A DNA stretch of 64,000 bases from Eubacterium sp. (lineage in GTDB: Bacteria; Bacillota; Clostridia; Lachnospirales; Lachnospiraceae), in the NCBI GenBank assembly GCA_024684035.1, contig JAIKXQ010000005.1:1-64000 (forward strand). The letters run 5' to 3'. The position numbers were made by a program, and so were the translations under genes. Shown piece after piece: positions 38,001 to 44,367 of this stretch. Below the pieces are notes generated by a model. It saw only the letters and a list, made by a program, of their open reading frames with translations, was not told the DNA's origin and did not search any database. Position 1 is the first letter of the stretch. Each line of letters begins with the position of its first letter.

Positions 38001-39203
38001 GGAGAAATAACATTTACAGAGATCCGCTACGAGAGCGTGGATGACATCGGAGAACACACCTATGTGATCACAGAGGATGTGCCGGAAGGGGCAAAATTCT
38101 TCACCTATGTACTGAATGGTACGGAATATACAAGAGCTTATTATGAGGGCGTTGTATACGATCTCAGAAGTATAGAAGTAAAGGTGAAGGTAACGGACAA
38201 AAAGGACGGAACACTTGATGCGGAAGTGGAGAAGGGAACAGAACCTGTTTCGTTCACCAATGAAAGTGTACACGGAGTGACTTATGTCCGGTTTACAAAG
38301 CTGGATCAGAGCGGCAACCGCCTGGCGGGAGCAAAGCTGCAGATCCTGAGAGCGGACGGTACCCAGGCTTACGCCTACGATGCTGACGGCAATCTCACAA
38401 CTGAGAAGTGCTACTGGATCAGCAGTGCTGACGAAGGTCAGAGATATCAGCTCAAAGACGAGGATTCCACGGATGACAAAGGAACCGTCTATTATCTCCA
38501 TGAGGAGGAAGCTCCGGAGGGTAAAGAGAAGGCAGAGGATGTGAAATTCACAGTGAAGACATCCATGCAGCTTGCTCCGGATGGCTCTCAGTACGAGCAG
38601 ACAAATTACTACGACGCGGACGGCAGACTGATCACAGATCAGACGCTCGGTATTACCATGACGGATCTTACGTTGACGGAATTCAAGAAGAGAAGCGCCG
38701 ATTCGAAAGAACTGCTGGCTGGAGCAGAGCTCTGCATTACAGACAGGGACGGAAATCCGGTCAAAAATGCGAAGGGTGAAGTGATCGAGGCCTGGACGAC
38801 AGGTGAAGACCACGCCTATGCAACTGAAAAGGGCACTGCAGTAATTGCCGGTCTGGCCGACGGAGACTACTATCTCAAAGAGATCAAGGCTCCCGAGGGA
38901 TACGAGATCGCGGAGCCGCTGGCGTTCACCCTTGAAAACGGCAGGGTCAAAGGAAATGATGAGGAACATGCATATACCGTAACGATGTATGATGAGAAAA
39001 TTGTCATTCCGACAGCCACGCCTACCGTGATGCCGACAACGGCACCGACCAAAGAGCCTACCAAGGCGCCGACCAAAGCACCGTCCAAGACGACAGTGGT
39101 ACAGACCGGAGATAATACCCCGGTAGTACAGTATCTGCTGTTGTTCGCGGCAGCTGCGCTGGGACTTGCTCTGGCACTGTGGAGAAGACGCAGGAACGCT
39201 TAA
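26088..39203 (+). CDS. Giant wall-anchored fibre/adhesin with about 22 FctA-type isopeptide repeats
   Basis: The protein has 4371 residues. A signal peptide ends near VLAG, then an acidic linker (to about 110), beta-rich adhesive modules including a segment that resembles choice-of-anchor-A domains (about 600-920), a DUF5979/Cna-like domain (about 1040-1165), and about 22 repeats of some 131 residues (1168-4060). Each repeat shows G.K.L..R.F..GD.WTF, AP.P, TYTVTESG and GVTND, and ends F.NTY. Lys, Glu and Asn fall where Spy0128/FctA pilin domains form Lys-Asn isopeptide bonds. Two SpaA/Cna-B-like domains, a Thr/Pro stretch, VVQTGDNTP, a hydrophobic helix and RRRR end it, a sortase signal without the usual LPxTG proline. 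I chose ATG 26088 (AGGAGGGG upstream). No sortase is in the window. Confidence 0.92.
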   Translation: MSKRFKNVLALMLSVSMIFGSNGTTVLAGTFSNDSGTAQPVQTESSLADEASGENDGSENNGQSASPVNMDGKGTADGMENENGTDSGAASDGETEGTASDAPEAENPEEKGSRTEYTFESGELKVTATVSDPCAVSDQAELNVSRLSNAESASCMSVLNGQASQTKAYTDKDTFLYKITFVRDGQIIEPANGSVRYTITFKNKQLRAFLREEETAGDIHSVNAGAEASGNNAGELEVKQLTRSKNQDGSRSDTYNGAEAVSGLSVNAEQDQVSFTAANASVFSFHKKTVKAAGEETEDDVVGAGNGMTAVVNFRYADGTSVSDVAMPQNRFYAVYSNSTDFAAGALNQSGAVTLSEAEKYNSNWPWDYQGKKALSDGRYNFNLYELNEGTGFVYDGTNAKTLHDDGNVRREITNGSTVTVDGKEYTVYIEGLEKADTWNPQLIVNYPASREVRINFVAKVNADLTLDLIFDEEPAVKSDDHASVFVEAEVVDGNGQKQNVYYMRSLSEISEKETKILIGNGDWKLSNGSDAVQVTYAGGNVKATVVKTDTNEPNIADVQSGQSYISRISENGLVCAYRVNYGALKEDENSGKTDKHMILPVNFRKVKTTNDYDYLGVIGSGYLYGITADTYKQQHEIQSNFATNHYYSGGNEIQPNLAGTDGGLVAIAHSEDGRDVRIARDAAGVLVVYIDETQTSLVKDESSSQMAVTIGMKSSDISANMVNPALNHCAQISSALGSHEATIDPAEGTRTVDARYFDDNTTIYVDADKLTALGSAGFTIKKKPGQMIVFNFRSSSPVLQQFVVEEYGDDGNLIQSVSSTETHSVGDPHNAELNTVICQKIVWNIQNGSLTLDGSSAGIYLVPNGDVVVNQSCTGWLLGGLGHSVETRQEWHYVYAENPQVDKASLQASKTVDGALARNYQKFVFVLEKYDPNTKGWIEVGRTENSGSVVKFETSNMNDNYNAYRIREIDKAESTEGGYILDTRMIYARVKYFVVKSTSGKNQVAVAGTPEYYSSFRESLFDSEKGNGFSGKIEDTSKTPFSNRTKTASLTLGKTVTDNYATDQTFTFEVTIQRPVLDDDGNATGVFTNLSGELETDRNTKVTFNGGKAKVKLKAGETITIDGLKYGDVYAVEEINIPSGYQLSEGQENKVTGTISAENESAATVSFSNTYHAEGSAVISGVKKLSGREFKKGDSATFVVKADLLKNPAAPLPNPSTVTVKPAEGKAVAFSFPAIHYELSDLRGEKEKTFYYYVSEMEYSMDGVSRDRSVKPVAVTVTDNGKGKLETRVKLDDTQDTFVNTYTAQGKTKVGGVKTLENRKFKKGDSMTFTLTPEIKDTAKQPMPAKSTVTIKPTSGKTADFDFGELIFTNDMLEGATSKDFRYTVSETATMSGVTNDNGTHTLVVRVTDNLDGTLRVEKEYTNTTAPEITDQAAFVNTYHADGTLTMTGIKQMAGRSFRKGDSWTFEVTCSDAKAPMPANRKVTITPSSGDTAVLDFGEIRYSLADAGKTYVYTVAETGNVPGVTNDSEKTMTVSVSDDGSGKLVINSSFGGGSSMTFVNTYDANGQTSVEGEKYLQNRKFKDGDSFAFVIRAAVQDEEAPLPEKTRVVIQPTDGQHAAFSFGKIHYTLADLKGEEQKTFHYEITEEASVAHVKNDKGTHVLTVKVTDQHDGTLKVEKTFDNSNAPKQTTQAFFVNTYEASGSTKLAGKKLLTGRTFRSGDSFTFKLSGNGPLPAECEKTITPTDGTAADVSFGTISYSLKDLTENGKVAEEKTFTYEVKEEASVSGVTNDTGTHKVDVTVSDAEHDGKLRITAVYRDAYGKEESRTADGFTFVNTYDAAGSVKLAGVKNIENRDFQAGDSWTFVLGSTQEDAPLPKHTSVTIRPESGREMEFVFDEIGYKLRDLAGAKSRTFVYTIAESGSVAGVQNDTEAHTVTVTVTDNGDGTLTAVPVYSDGEGKASFTNVYGADGTFVLTGTKQITGRKFQTGDNWTFTVKAREADAPLPENTEVTVTPDAGTTAAISFGKIHFGDEIFRGVKAAADGSRTRSFVYEVTESGKIEGVTNDAKQKHTVTVTAVDDGKGNITATAVYSDGAALVFVNEYDASGSVELRGVKKLERRDFRAGDKWTFTITADEEGVPLPKETSVTIEPKKGDSAVFDFGNVNYTLADLGGKDSRSFVYTVEESGTVKGVQNDRTAHKITVDVKDLKNGQLEVKASSGKEGEGLVFTNTYDAAGKISITGEKIIDTRDFHSGDYAEFEISANAQNPDAPLPSVTTVSVAPAEGRSEKFAFEEIHFTKDDLKETGADGTVSYVESKKFIYDIRESAASMAGTKKDEHTAQVVVTVTDRYDGTLKVQHECENGELRFENKYQAQGSVSIAGTKTITGRSFHKKDAWTFEMTAQEADAPLPSPAVVTIHPKSGNTEAFAFADITYTLSDLKGKTSRTFTYTVSESGTVKGVTNDAVAKKVLVTVTDNGDGTLEAVPEYAGGALTFTNTYGAKGQISIGGTKTIEGRSFREGDAWTFTVKADDPKAPMPEKKELTIHPTEGQVAALDFGPISYALSDAGKTYVYTVYESGRIDGVTNDQAEHTVTVTVKDNGEGGLNIEQTYSDGGALAFTNTYDAEGSLTLEGTKKIEGRKFLAGDAWTFTLSSEEEGAPLPDPAKVTVKADRGNEKDFSFPEISYRLSDLEGEGRKTFTYTVTESGKIDGVSNDKAQTVVVTVEDNKDGTLTAVADYGRNEDGTAKDAAVFVNTYDAVGHGKVSVTKKITGRTFRPGDAWTFTIRPADETEKAPLPENSSMTIRPDKGTAMSAAFGEITYRLEDLDGADEKEFRYVITESGNVDGVTNDAGEHYVTVLARDLKNGKIETTVSGEDGEKAVFVNSYDAAGQTVLKGEKELINRPFKAGDSWKFEITPVTKGAPMPEKTEVSIVPTAEDGYSCDFSFGKLKVMLEDLKNENGTYAKERTFVYQVTESGTVAGVQNDAEIHTISVNVTDNRDGKLDVTASYTDGRTVVFRNTYGAAGKFGLSGRKVIENREFREGDAWTFAVTADSPDAPLPENTEVTIHPVSGNTSSIDFGEINYTLADAGKVYTYTVTESGSVSGVKNDEKKHTVKVSVTDDGEGGIIAVPQYSDGKALIFTNVYDAEGFANLNGVKKLENREFRKGDAWTFRISSDDENAPLPENSEVEITPASGANAEINFGEIRYSLTDLDGGHEKVFHYTITESGKVKGVTNDKKIHTVDVTVTDMLDGNLRVVPAYSDGETAVFTNSYHASGEITLHGVKRIDTRDFHDGDSAVFTITGDGKLPEPASVTIHPVSGREEAFAFNRISYTLEDLKNEDGSYADSRVFTYEVTETAEMAGTVTDPEKHKVTVTVTDRKDGTLSVESVYADEEKENGAGFAFLNKYDASGTATVKGVKNIENRNFKAGDVWTFTMKAADKNAPLPEPASVTIRPVEGGAEEFAFAPIRYSLSDLEGSREKTFHYIVTESGHVSGVANDSVAHGVEIRVRDNGDGTLTAVPAYKDGTELKFVNTYGADGTFALKATKTLEGRNFQKGDAWTFTLHADCEDAPMPEKTEITIRPEEGSVAQVDFGTISYGLKDRDQTYVYTVTESGEIDGVTNDARNHSVKVHITDDGQGGLITEPSYSRAALGFVNTYDASGETEIDGVKEITGRDFREGDAWTFAIKGLDGAPMPEKTETTIHPSEGDETAFSFGSIQYTLEDLKNEDGIRVDSRTFTYEVTESGHVEGVTNDSAVHFVIVTVTDKKDGTLEVSRSSGTDEAGKPVRELKFVNTYWAENAVEISGTKKLENRDFCEGDTWGFGITSLDPEAPLPETSSQTIAPKEGRTAEFSFGEIRYTLSDLKGKKEKTFTYIVSEKGEVKGVTNDFSHSFKVTVTDNGDGTLGIVTDYGENGSLEFVNTYHASGEISLTGHKYFDAEDGEEAGLQYGQFTFTVKEDGRTVATGKNRADGEITFTEIRYESVDDIGEHTYVITEDVPEGAKFFTYVLNGTEYTRAYYEGVVYDLRSIEVKVKVTDKKDGTLDAEVEKGTEPVSFTNESVHGVTYVRFTKLDQSGNRLAGAKLQILRADGTQAYAYDADGNLTTEKCYWISSADEGQRYQLKDEDSTDDKGTVYYLHEEEAPEGKEKAEDVKFTVKTSMQLAPDGSQYEQTNYYDADGRLITDQTLGITMTDLTLTEFKKRSADSKELLAGAELCITDRDGNPVKNAKGEVIEAWTTGEDHAYATEKGTAVIAGLADGDYYLKEIKAPEGYEIAEPLAFTLENGRVKGNDEEHAYTVTMYDEKIVIPTATPTVMPTTAPTKEPTKAPTKAPSKTTVVQTGDNTPVVQYLLLFAAAALGLALALWRRRRNA
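29589..38260 (+). repeat. Tandem array of about 22 diverged FctA-type domain repeats
   Basis: Units begin at F-N-T-Y sites such as 29589, 29985, 30396, 30765 and so on, to a longer variant at about 37845-38260 that resembles the classic Spy0128 domain more closely. Average spacing is near 394 bases. Units differ at many positions, so the array is diverged at DNA level and should assemble correctly. Confidence 0.85.
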
Positions 39204-39216
39204 TATGAAATGATTT

Positions 39217-39247
39217 GAGGGCTGCCATTTTTGGCGGCTCTCTTTTT
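39217..39247 (+). terminator. Intrinsic terminator of the giant fibre gene
   Basis: GAGGGCTGCC (39217-39226) pairs, with two G-U pairs, with GGCGGCTCTC (39233-39242), followed by TTTTT. Confidence 0.8.
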
Positions 39248-39265
39248 GTTGCGGATTTTGCTCTA

Positions 39266-39294
39266 TTTACTTTTGAAGAAGCGGGTGCTATAAT
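39266..39294 (+). promoter_or_regulatory. Promoter of the polysaccharide locus
   Basis: TTTACT (39266-39271) and TATAAT (39289-39294) are 17 bases apart, 44 bases before the LCP gene. Confidence 0.65.
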
Positions 39295-39338
39295 ATGGAA
39301 ATTATTGTGGACTACTAGGCATTAAGGGAGTGTAAAGG

Positions 39339-40649
39339 ATGAAACGCAGAAAAAAGAAGGGGTCGGTAGCCCTGGCGGTTTTTGTTGTTACAATACTTGT
39401 AGCTATAGCGGTCGGCGGTTTTCTGATGGTGAGCGGTACGCTGAATCAGATCAACCGTACAAGCACGGCGCCCGGCAATGTCATTGCCGCGTCTGCGGAG
39501 ACCTTTGACAGGAACAGCAGTAATGAAGATACCATCGATGCAGATGATGTCAATCTGAATGGTGATCAGATCAGGATGATGGAGGATGACGACGTCAAGA
39601 ATATCCTTTTGATCGGCCAGGACCGGCGGGAAGGCGAGGAGCGTCAGCGGTCGGATTCCATGATCCTTTGCAGTATCAATACAAAAACAAAAAAGATTGT
39701 TCTCACCTCGTTTATGCGAGATCTGTATGTGCAGATTCCGGGGTACTCAAACAACCGTATCAACTCGGTGTACATGTTCGGCGGCATGAAGCTGCTGGAC
39801 AAGGTGATCGAGAACAACTTCGGTATCAAGATCGACGGCAACGTGGAGGTGGATTTTGACGGTTTCATCAATGCTCTGACGGTGGTCGGCAATCTTGATG
39901 TGGCGTTGACTGCCGAGGAGGCCTGGTACCTCAACGGCGGTAACTGGTCCGATCAGGGGACAGACAGCACGGGCTGGAATCTTCATGAAGGTGTGAACGC
40001 ACTGACTCCGGATCAGGCTTTGGCATACACCCGTATCCGCTACATCGGCAATGGGGACTGGGAGAGAACGGAGCGTCAGCGCCGGATTGTCACGGCTGCC
40101 TTTGACAAAATGATGAATACCGGAAATGTGGCGACGATGCTGAAGCTTGCCAGGGAGGTCATGCCATATTTCACGACGGATATGACCAGCGCGGATATTC
40201 TTTCCTATATCAAGACCATCGCCGTAAACAGGATCACGCATATATCCGGTGAGAGAATTCCGGTGGAGGGCTATTACAAGGCAGAGACAGTGGACGGTAT
40301 GGATGTACTGATTCCGGATCTGGCAGTGAATTCCCAGCTTCTCCAGAGTTATATCTACGGATCAGTGATCAAAAAACAGGGAGGCAATGCAGGAGCGGGA
40401 AATGCGCCGGCGCTGGAGGCGGAGTCCCAGAACACGGGTGAAGGAACTTCGGAAGATGTCAGCGTGGGAACGGACGATGCTGCTTACAGCGGCGACGGTG
40501 AATACTACGGTGACTACAGTGACTACGGCGATTACAGTACCGATGACGGCAGCAACTATGATTATGGAGAAACCGATTACAGCTGGATCGTGGATCTGGA
40601 TAACGACGGCTATGATGACAACACCGGATACTACTACTGGGGCGGCTGA
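39339..40649 (+). CDS. LytR-CpsA-Psr (LCP) family glycopolymer ligase
   Basis: The 436-residue protein has a basic N-terminus, one transmembrane helix (about 9-32), and an extracellular LCP domain (about 85-320) with NILLIGQDRREG, RSDSMILCSIN, SFMRDLYVQIPG, RINSVYMFGG and the arginine-rich RIRYIGNGDWERTERQRRI. These are the phosphate-binding arginines and aspartates of LCP proteins, which move undecaprenyl-linked glycopolymers onto peptidoglycan. A Gly/Tyr/Asp-rich tail (370-436, repeats of DYG and DYS) is unusual and probably disordered. AAAGG precedes the ATG. As first gene of a sugar-polymer locus, it likely attaches the polymer made by the genes downstream. Confidence 0.92.
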   Translation: MKRRKKKGSVALAVFVVTILVAIAVGGFLMVSGTLNQINRTSTAPGNVIAASAETFDRNSSNEDTIDADDVNLNGDQIRMMEDDDVKNILLIGQDRREGEERQRSDSMILCSINTKTKKIVLTSFMRDLYVQIPGYSNNRINSVYMFGGMKLLDKVIENNFGIKIDGNVEVDFDGFINALTVVGNLDVALTAEEAWYLNGGNWSDQGTDSTGWNLHEGVNALTPDQALAYTRIRYIGNGDWERTERQRRIVTAAFDKMMNTGNVATMLKLAREVMPYFTTDMTSADILSYIKTIAVNRITHISGERIPVEGYYKAETVDGMDVLIPDLAVNSQLLQSYIYGSVIKKQGGNAGAGNAPALEAESQNTGEGTSEDVSVGTDDAAYSGDGEYYGDYSDYGDYSTDDGSNYDYGETDYSWIVDLDNDGYDDNTGYYYWGG

Positions 40650-40689
40650 TGCCCTTTAAGCGGTACCGGCAGGTATGACAGGAATATAT

Positions 40690-42060
40690 ATGGAAAACAA
40701 GCAAATAACGCATACAGCAAGGATGTTGCTGCGCGTCTGGAATACAGGATGGTTCGCCCTTGTCTGGATCTGGTATTATAACGCGTACATGTTTAATACC
40801 TACCGCACCCTGGGGGCATTGTTCAGTATCCTGACTTTTTATATTGTCTACAGCTGGCTTTGTAATGTGTACAAGGCCTTTCGGATTGCTTCCACAGATG
40901 TCAGCGAGATTGTTTTTTCGCAGTTCATCTCTTTTGCGGCGGCAGATCTTCTGCTCTACATTGAGTGCGTGCTGGTATACAATCAGCTGCGGAATCTTCT
41001 TCCGGGTCTTTGTATTGTGGGAATTCAGCTGATGGGAACGATGCTGATTTCCCTTGAGACGAAACGGTATTTCATGAGACATGTGGCCAGACAGAAGACT
41101 CTTGTAGTCTACGGTTCGCAGACGGACAGGAATTCCGCGCTGGGGTTTGAGAAGAGACTGTTGCGGAAATACGACCATCTCTTTGACATCCTGTACACGG
41201 AGCAGGAAACTCTCAGTGAGGATCAGCTGAACCAGTTTGTGCAGGGAGTGGAGACGGTCATTCTCTACAAGATCTCCCCGGCTCAGAGATTCCGGTTTAC
41301 AAATCTCTGTCTGGAAACAGGAAAAAACTTCTACTTCACACCGGATCTCGAGGAGATCATCAAGACGGGCTGTGAGGCGAAACATCTGCTGGACACCCCG
41401 TTGATGAAGTATGAGTACAGTTATCAGAACAGCAGAGAGCTTGTGGTGAAGCGGGCACTGGACATTCTGTTCTCGCTGTTCTTTCTCGTCATCCTCTCAC
41501 CGGCCATGCTGGTGACGGCCATTGCCATCCGGTTGGAGGATCACGGACCGGTCTTCTACAGACAGAAGCGGTACACGAAGGGCGGAAAAATCTTTGACAT
41601 TCTGAAATTCAGAAGTATGATCGTGGATGCCGAGAAAAACGGTGTGCAGCCGTCGACGGACAGAGATCCGAGAATCACGAAAGTCGGCGAGATTATCCGG
41701 AAAACCCGCTTCGACGAAGTGCCCCAGTTCATCAATATACTGAAGGGGGACATGAGTTTTGTCGGTCCGAGACCGGAGCGGGTAGAGCATGTGGATATGT
41801 ACATGCAGATGATTCCCCAGTTCCGCTACAGGCTGGCAGTGAAGGGCGGCCTTACCGGTTACGCGCAGGTATTCGGAAAATACAACACCACGGCAGAGGA
41901 CAAGCTGATGCTTGATCTGATGTACATAGAGAATCAGTCGACACTACTTGATTTCAAGATTGCGCTTCTCACCATCCGTACCATTTTCCAGAAGGAAAGT
42001 ACGGATGGATTTGACGAGGCGGTCAGCGAGCAGATCAATCAGGAGACAGCACAGGGATAA
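40690..42060 (+). CDS. Initiating sugar-phosphate transferase (polyprenyl glycosylphosphotransferase)
   Basis: This membrane enzyme of about 456 residues would start polysaccharide assembly by placing a sugar-1-phosphate on undecaprenyl phosphate. The N-terminal half has four hydrophobic helices and a Rossmann-like linker; the C-terminal bacterial sugar transferase domain begins KRALDILFSLFFLV and has PVFYRQKRYTKGGKIFDILKFRSM, here in separated motifs, DPRITKVGEIIRKTRFDE, VPQFINILKGDMSFVGPRPE and LTGYAQV. The catalytic Asp-Glu pair lies in RFDEVPQ. I chose ATG 40690 because AGGA sits seven bases upstream; an ATG at 40675 lacks a site. Lies 40 bases after the LCP gene. Confidence 0.92.
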   Translation: MENKQITHTARMLLRVWNTGWFALVWIWYYNAYMFNTYRTLGALFSILTFYIVYSWLCNVYKAFRIASTDVSEIVFSQFISFAAADLLLYIECVLVYNQLRNLLPGLCIVGIQLMGTMLISLETKRYFMRHVARQKTLVVYGSQTDRNSALGFEKRLLRKYDHLFDILYTEQETLSEDQLNQFVQGVETVILYKISPAQRFRFTNLCLETGKNFYFTPDLEEIIKTGCEAKHLLDTPLMKYEYSYQNSRELVVKRALDILFSLFFLVILSPAMLVTAIAIRLEDHGPVFYRQKRYTKGGKIFDILKFRSMIVDAEKNGVQPSTDRDPRITKVGEIIRKTRFDEVPQFINILKGDMSFVGPRPERVEHVDMYMQMIPQFRYRLAVKGGLTGYAQVFGKYNTTAEDKLMLDLMYIENQSTLLDFKIALLTIRTIFQKESTDGFDEAVSEQINQETAQG

Positions 42061-42063
42061 AAC

Positions 42064-43353
42064 ATGAGAATAGCTATTGTGACGCATTCTTCAACCTATG
42101 AGAGCCGCGCGGAGGCAGTCGGAAACTGTTTCCGGAAAGGCGGACAGCGTGTTACATGGATTTATTCGGACTATAATCATCTCACGAAGCAGACGCGGAA
42201 GAGAAATGCGCCGGATCATGTGTATCTTCACATGACACCCTATACGCGCAATCTCTCGGCGAAGCGTCTGTTTTCGATTCGCAGCTTTGCGAGAGAAACC
42301 GGTCGGTATATTGACGGAGAGATGAAGGGAAAGGAACCCTTCGACCTCTTGTATGTCATGATACCGGCCAATACTTTTGTCCGGGAAGCTGCCAGGCTGA
42401 AGCGGGAGTACGGCGTAAAGGTGGTCTTTGATCTTATCGATCTGTGGCCGGAGTCGCTGCCGCTGGATTTTCTGGAAAAAACGCCGCCGGTTCGCTATTG
42501 GAGAAGATTGAGGGATCGGGATTTCGGATGCGCAGATCTGATTTTTACAGAATGCCGACTCTATAAAGAAATCCTGAAGCCGGAACCGGAGATTGCCGGG
42601 AAGATGAGGACACTATACTGGTTCAAGGAACGGAACCGGACAAAAGCTGTTTCGGCAGGCTCCGGAGGGGAATCCTGTGCAGGGAAGCACAGCTGTGTAA
42701 GAGATACGCTGGAAGCTTCCGGGGGCATGGAAGAGACTCCGGTGGCTCCCGGGACGCTGCATATCGCGTATATGGGCGCAATCAACAATATTATCGACAT
42801 ACCCGGGATTGCGAAACTTCTCCTTGCCATTGACAGTCTCCGGCCGGTGAAACTTCACATCGTCGGCGAGGGGAATCATGCGGATGATTTTATCCGTGCG
42901 GTGAAGGAAGCCGGCATCGCCATGGAATACTACGGGCCGGTCTATGACGAGAAAAAGAAGGATGAGATTCTCTCGCACTGCAGCTTCGGGCTGAATATTA
43001 TGAAGCCAGGGGTCTGCGTGGGACTGACGATGAAGTCCATAGAATATCTCAGTCATTCCCTTCCGCTGATCAACAATATCCGCGGAGACACGGCGCAGCT
43101 GGTGAGGGATCTGAAAATCGGTGTGAATGCTCCTCCGGTTTACGGAGAGACAGGGCAGACAGAAGGAACTGAGTCCGCCGAAAGCTACCGCCGAAAGATG
43201 CGCTCCTTTGCAGAAGAAGTATTGCGTCTCTCTGAGGATCCGGAGGCGACAGACCGGGCAAAAAACGCATATGAGAATCTTTTCACCAGGGAGAGATTCG
43301 AACAGACACTGGTAGACGCATTGGATACACTAGTCATTCTGAAAGCTTTATGA
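42064..43353 (+). CDS. GT4-like (GT-B fold) glycosyltransferase
   Basis: The product (429 residues) has a GT-B layout: an N-terminal domain starting IAIVTHSSTYESRAEAVG and VFDLIDLWPESLP, and a C-terminal domain with HIAYMGAINNIIDI, KLHIVGEGNHAD and an EX7E-like MKSIEYLSHSLPLI. Donor motifs match GT4 enzymes such as mannosyl- or galactosyltransferases; the specific sugar is not readable. A Gly/Ser/Cys-rich insertion (about 195-235) separates the domains. It starts three bases after the sugar-phosphate transferase stop, so it is translated with it and may add the second sugar. Confidence 0.82.
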   Translation: MRIAIVTHSSTYESRAEAVGNCFRKGGQRVTWIYSDYNHLTKQTRKRNAPDHVYLHMTPYTRNLSAKRLFSIRSFARETGRYIDGEMKGKEPFDLLYVMIPANTFVREAARLKREYGVKVVFDLIDLWPESLPLDFLEKTPPVRYWRRLRDRDFGCADLIFTECRLYKEILKPEPEIAGKMRTLYWFKERNRTKAVSAGSGGESCAGKHSCVRDTLEASGGMEETPVAPGTLHIAYMGAINNIIDIPGIAKLLLAIDSLRPVKLHIVGEGNHADDFIRAVKEAGIAMEYYGPVYDEKKKDEILSHCSFGLNIMKPGVCVGLTMKSIEYLSHSLPLINNIRGDTAQLVRDLKIGVNAPPVYGETGQTEGTESAESYRRKMRSFAEEVLRLSEDPEATDRAKNAYENLFTRERFEQTLVDALDTLVILKAL

Positions 43354-43401
43354 TACAATGATCCAAATGCATAGCCTTAAGATACAAGGAGGATACTTGG
43401 A

Positions 43402-44301
43402 ATGAAGGGCATTATTCTTGCCGGAGGATCCGGCACCAGGCTTTATCCGCTTACGAAAGTTACATCAAAGCAGTTACTGCCGATCTATGATAAACCGATG
43501 ATCTACTATCCGCTTTCCGTTCTCATGAACGCCGGGATCAGGGATATTCTTATTATCTCCACACCTGCCGACACACCGAGATTTGAGGAGCTGCTCGGAG
43601 ACGGACATCAGTTTGGAATCCATCTTCAGTACAAGGTGCAGCCGTCACCGGACGGACTGGCACAGGCCTTCATTATCGGCGAGGAATTTATCGGGGATGA
43701 TCCGGTAGCCATGATTCTGGGAGATAATATTTTTGCCGGACATGGTCTGAACAAGAGACTGCGGGCAGCTGTTGAGAATGCCGAGACAGGAAAGGGCGCC
43801 ACGGTATTCGGATATTATGTGGACGATCCGGAGCGGTTCGGTATTGTTGAATTTGACAAGGACGGAAAGGCTGTATCCATTGAGGAGAAGCCGGAACATC
43901 CGAAGAGTAATTACTGCGTAACCGGTCTCTATTTCTACGACAACCGGGTGGTGAATTATGCGAAAAATCTGAAGCCCTCTGCCAGAGGTGAGCTTGAGAT
44001 CACAGATCTGAACCGGATTTATCTCGAGGACAACAGCCTCAATGTAGAGCTTCTCGGACAGGGATTCACCTGGCTGGATACCGGTACACACGAGAGCCTC
44101 GTGGACGCCACCAACTTTGTAAAGATCGAGGAGCAGCATCAGCACCGCAAGATTGCCTGCCTTGAGGAGATTGCTTATCTGAATGGCTGGATTTCCAGAG
44201 AGGATATTCTGAAGCTCTACGAAGAAGTAAAAAAGAATCAGTACGGACAGTACCTGATGGATGTCATTCAGGGAAAATACGTGGATGTTCTCCACGGCTG
44301 A
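43402..44301 (+). CDS. rfbA: Glucose-1-phosphate thymidylyltransferase
   Basis: The 299-residue enzyme makes dTDP-glucose, the first step of dTDP-L-rhamnose synthesis. The nucleotide-binding [32 protein letters not shown] and [13 protein letters not shown] are all characteristic and length is standard. A strong AAGGAGGA lies upstream of the ATG. It is followed by rfbB and rfbD in the same orientation. The first of the rhamnose genes; rfbC sits 4.4 kb further on. Confidence 0.96.
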   Translation: MKGIILAGGSGTRLYPLTKVTSKQLLPIYDKPMIYYPLSVLMNAGIRDILIISTPADTPRFEELLGDGHQFGIHLQYKVQPSPDGLAQAFIIGEEFIGDDPVAMILGDNIFAGHGLNKRLRAAVENAETGKGATVFGYYVDDPERFGIVEFDKDGKAVSIEEKPEHPKSNYCVTGLYFYDNRVVNYAKNLKPSARGELEITDLNRIYLEDNSLNVELLGQGFTWLDTGTHESLVDATNFVKIEEQHQHRKIACLEEIAYLNGWISREDILKLYEEVKKNQYGQYLMDVIQGKYVDVLHG

Positions 44302-44367
44302 TGGTTTCGGTTATCGACAGAAGAATAACGCACTATAGCATTTCTACATATAAAAGGAGAATCGCAA

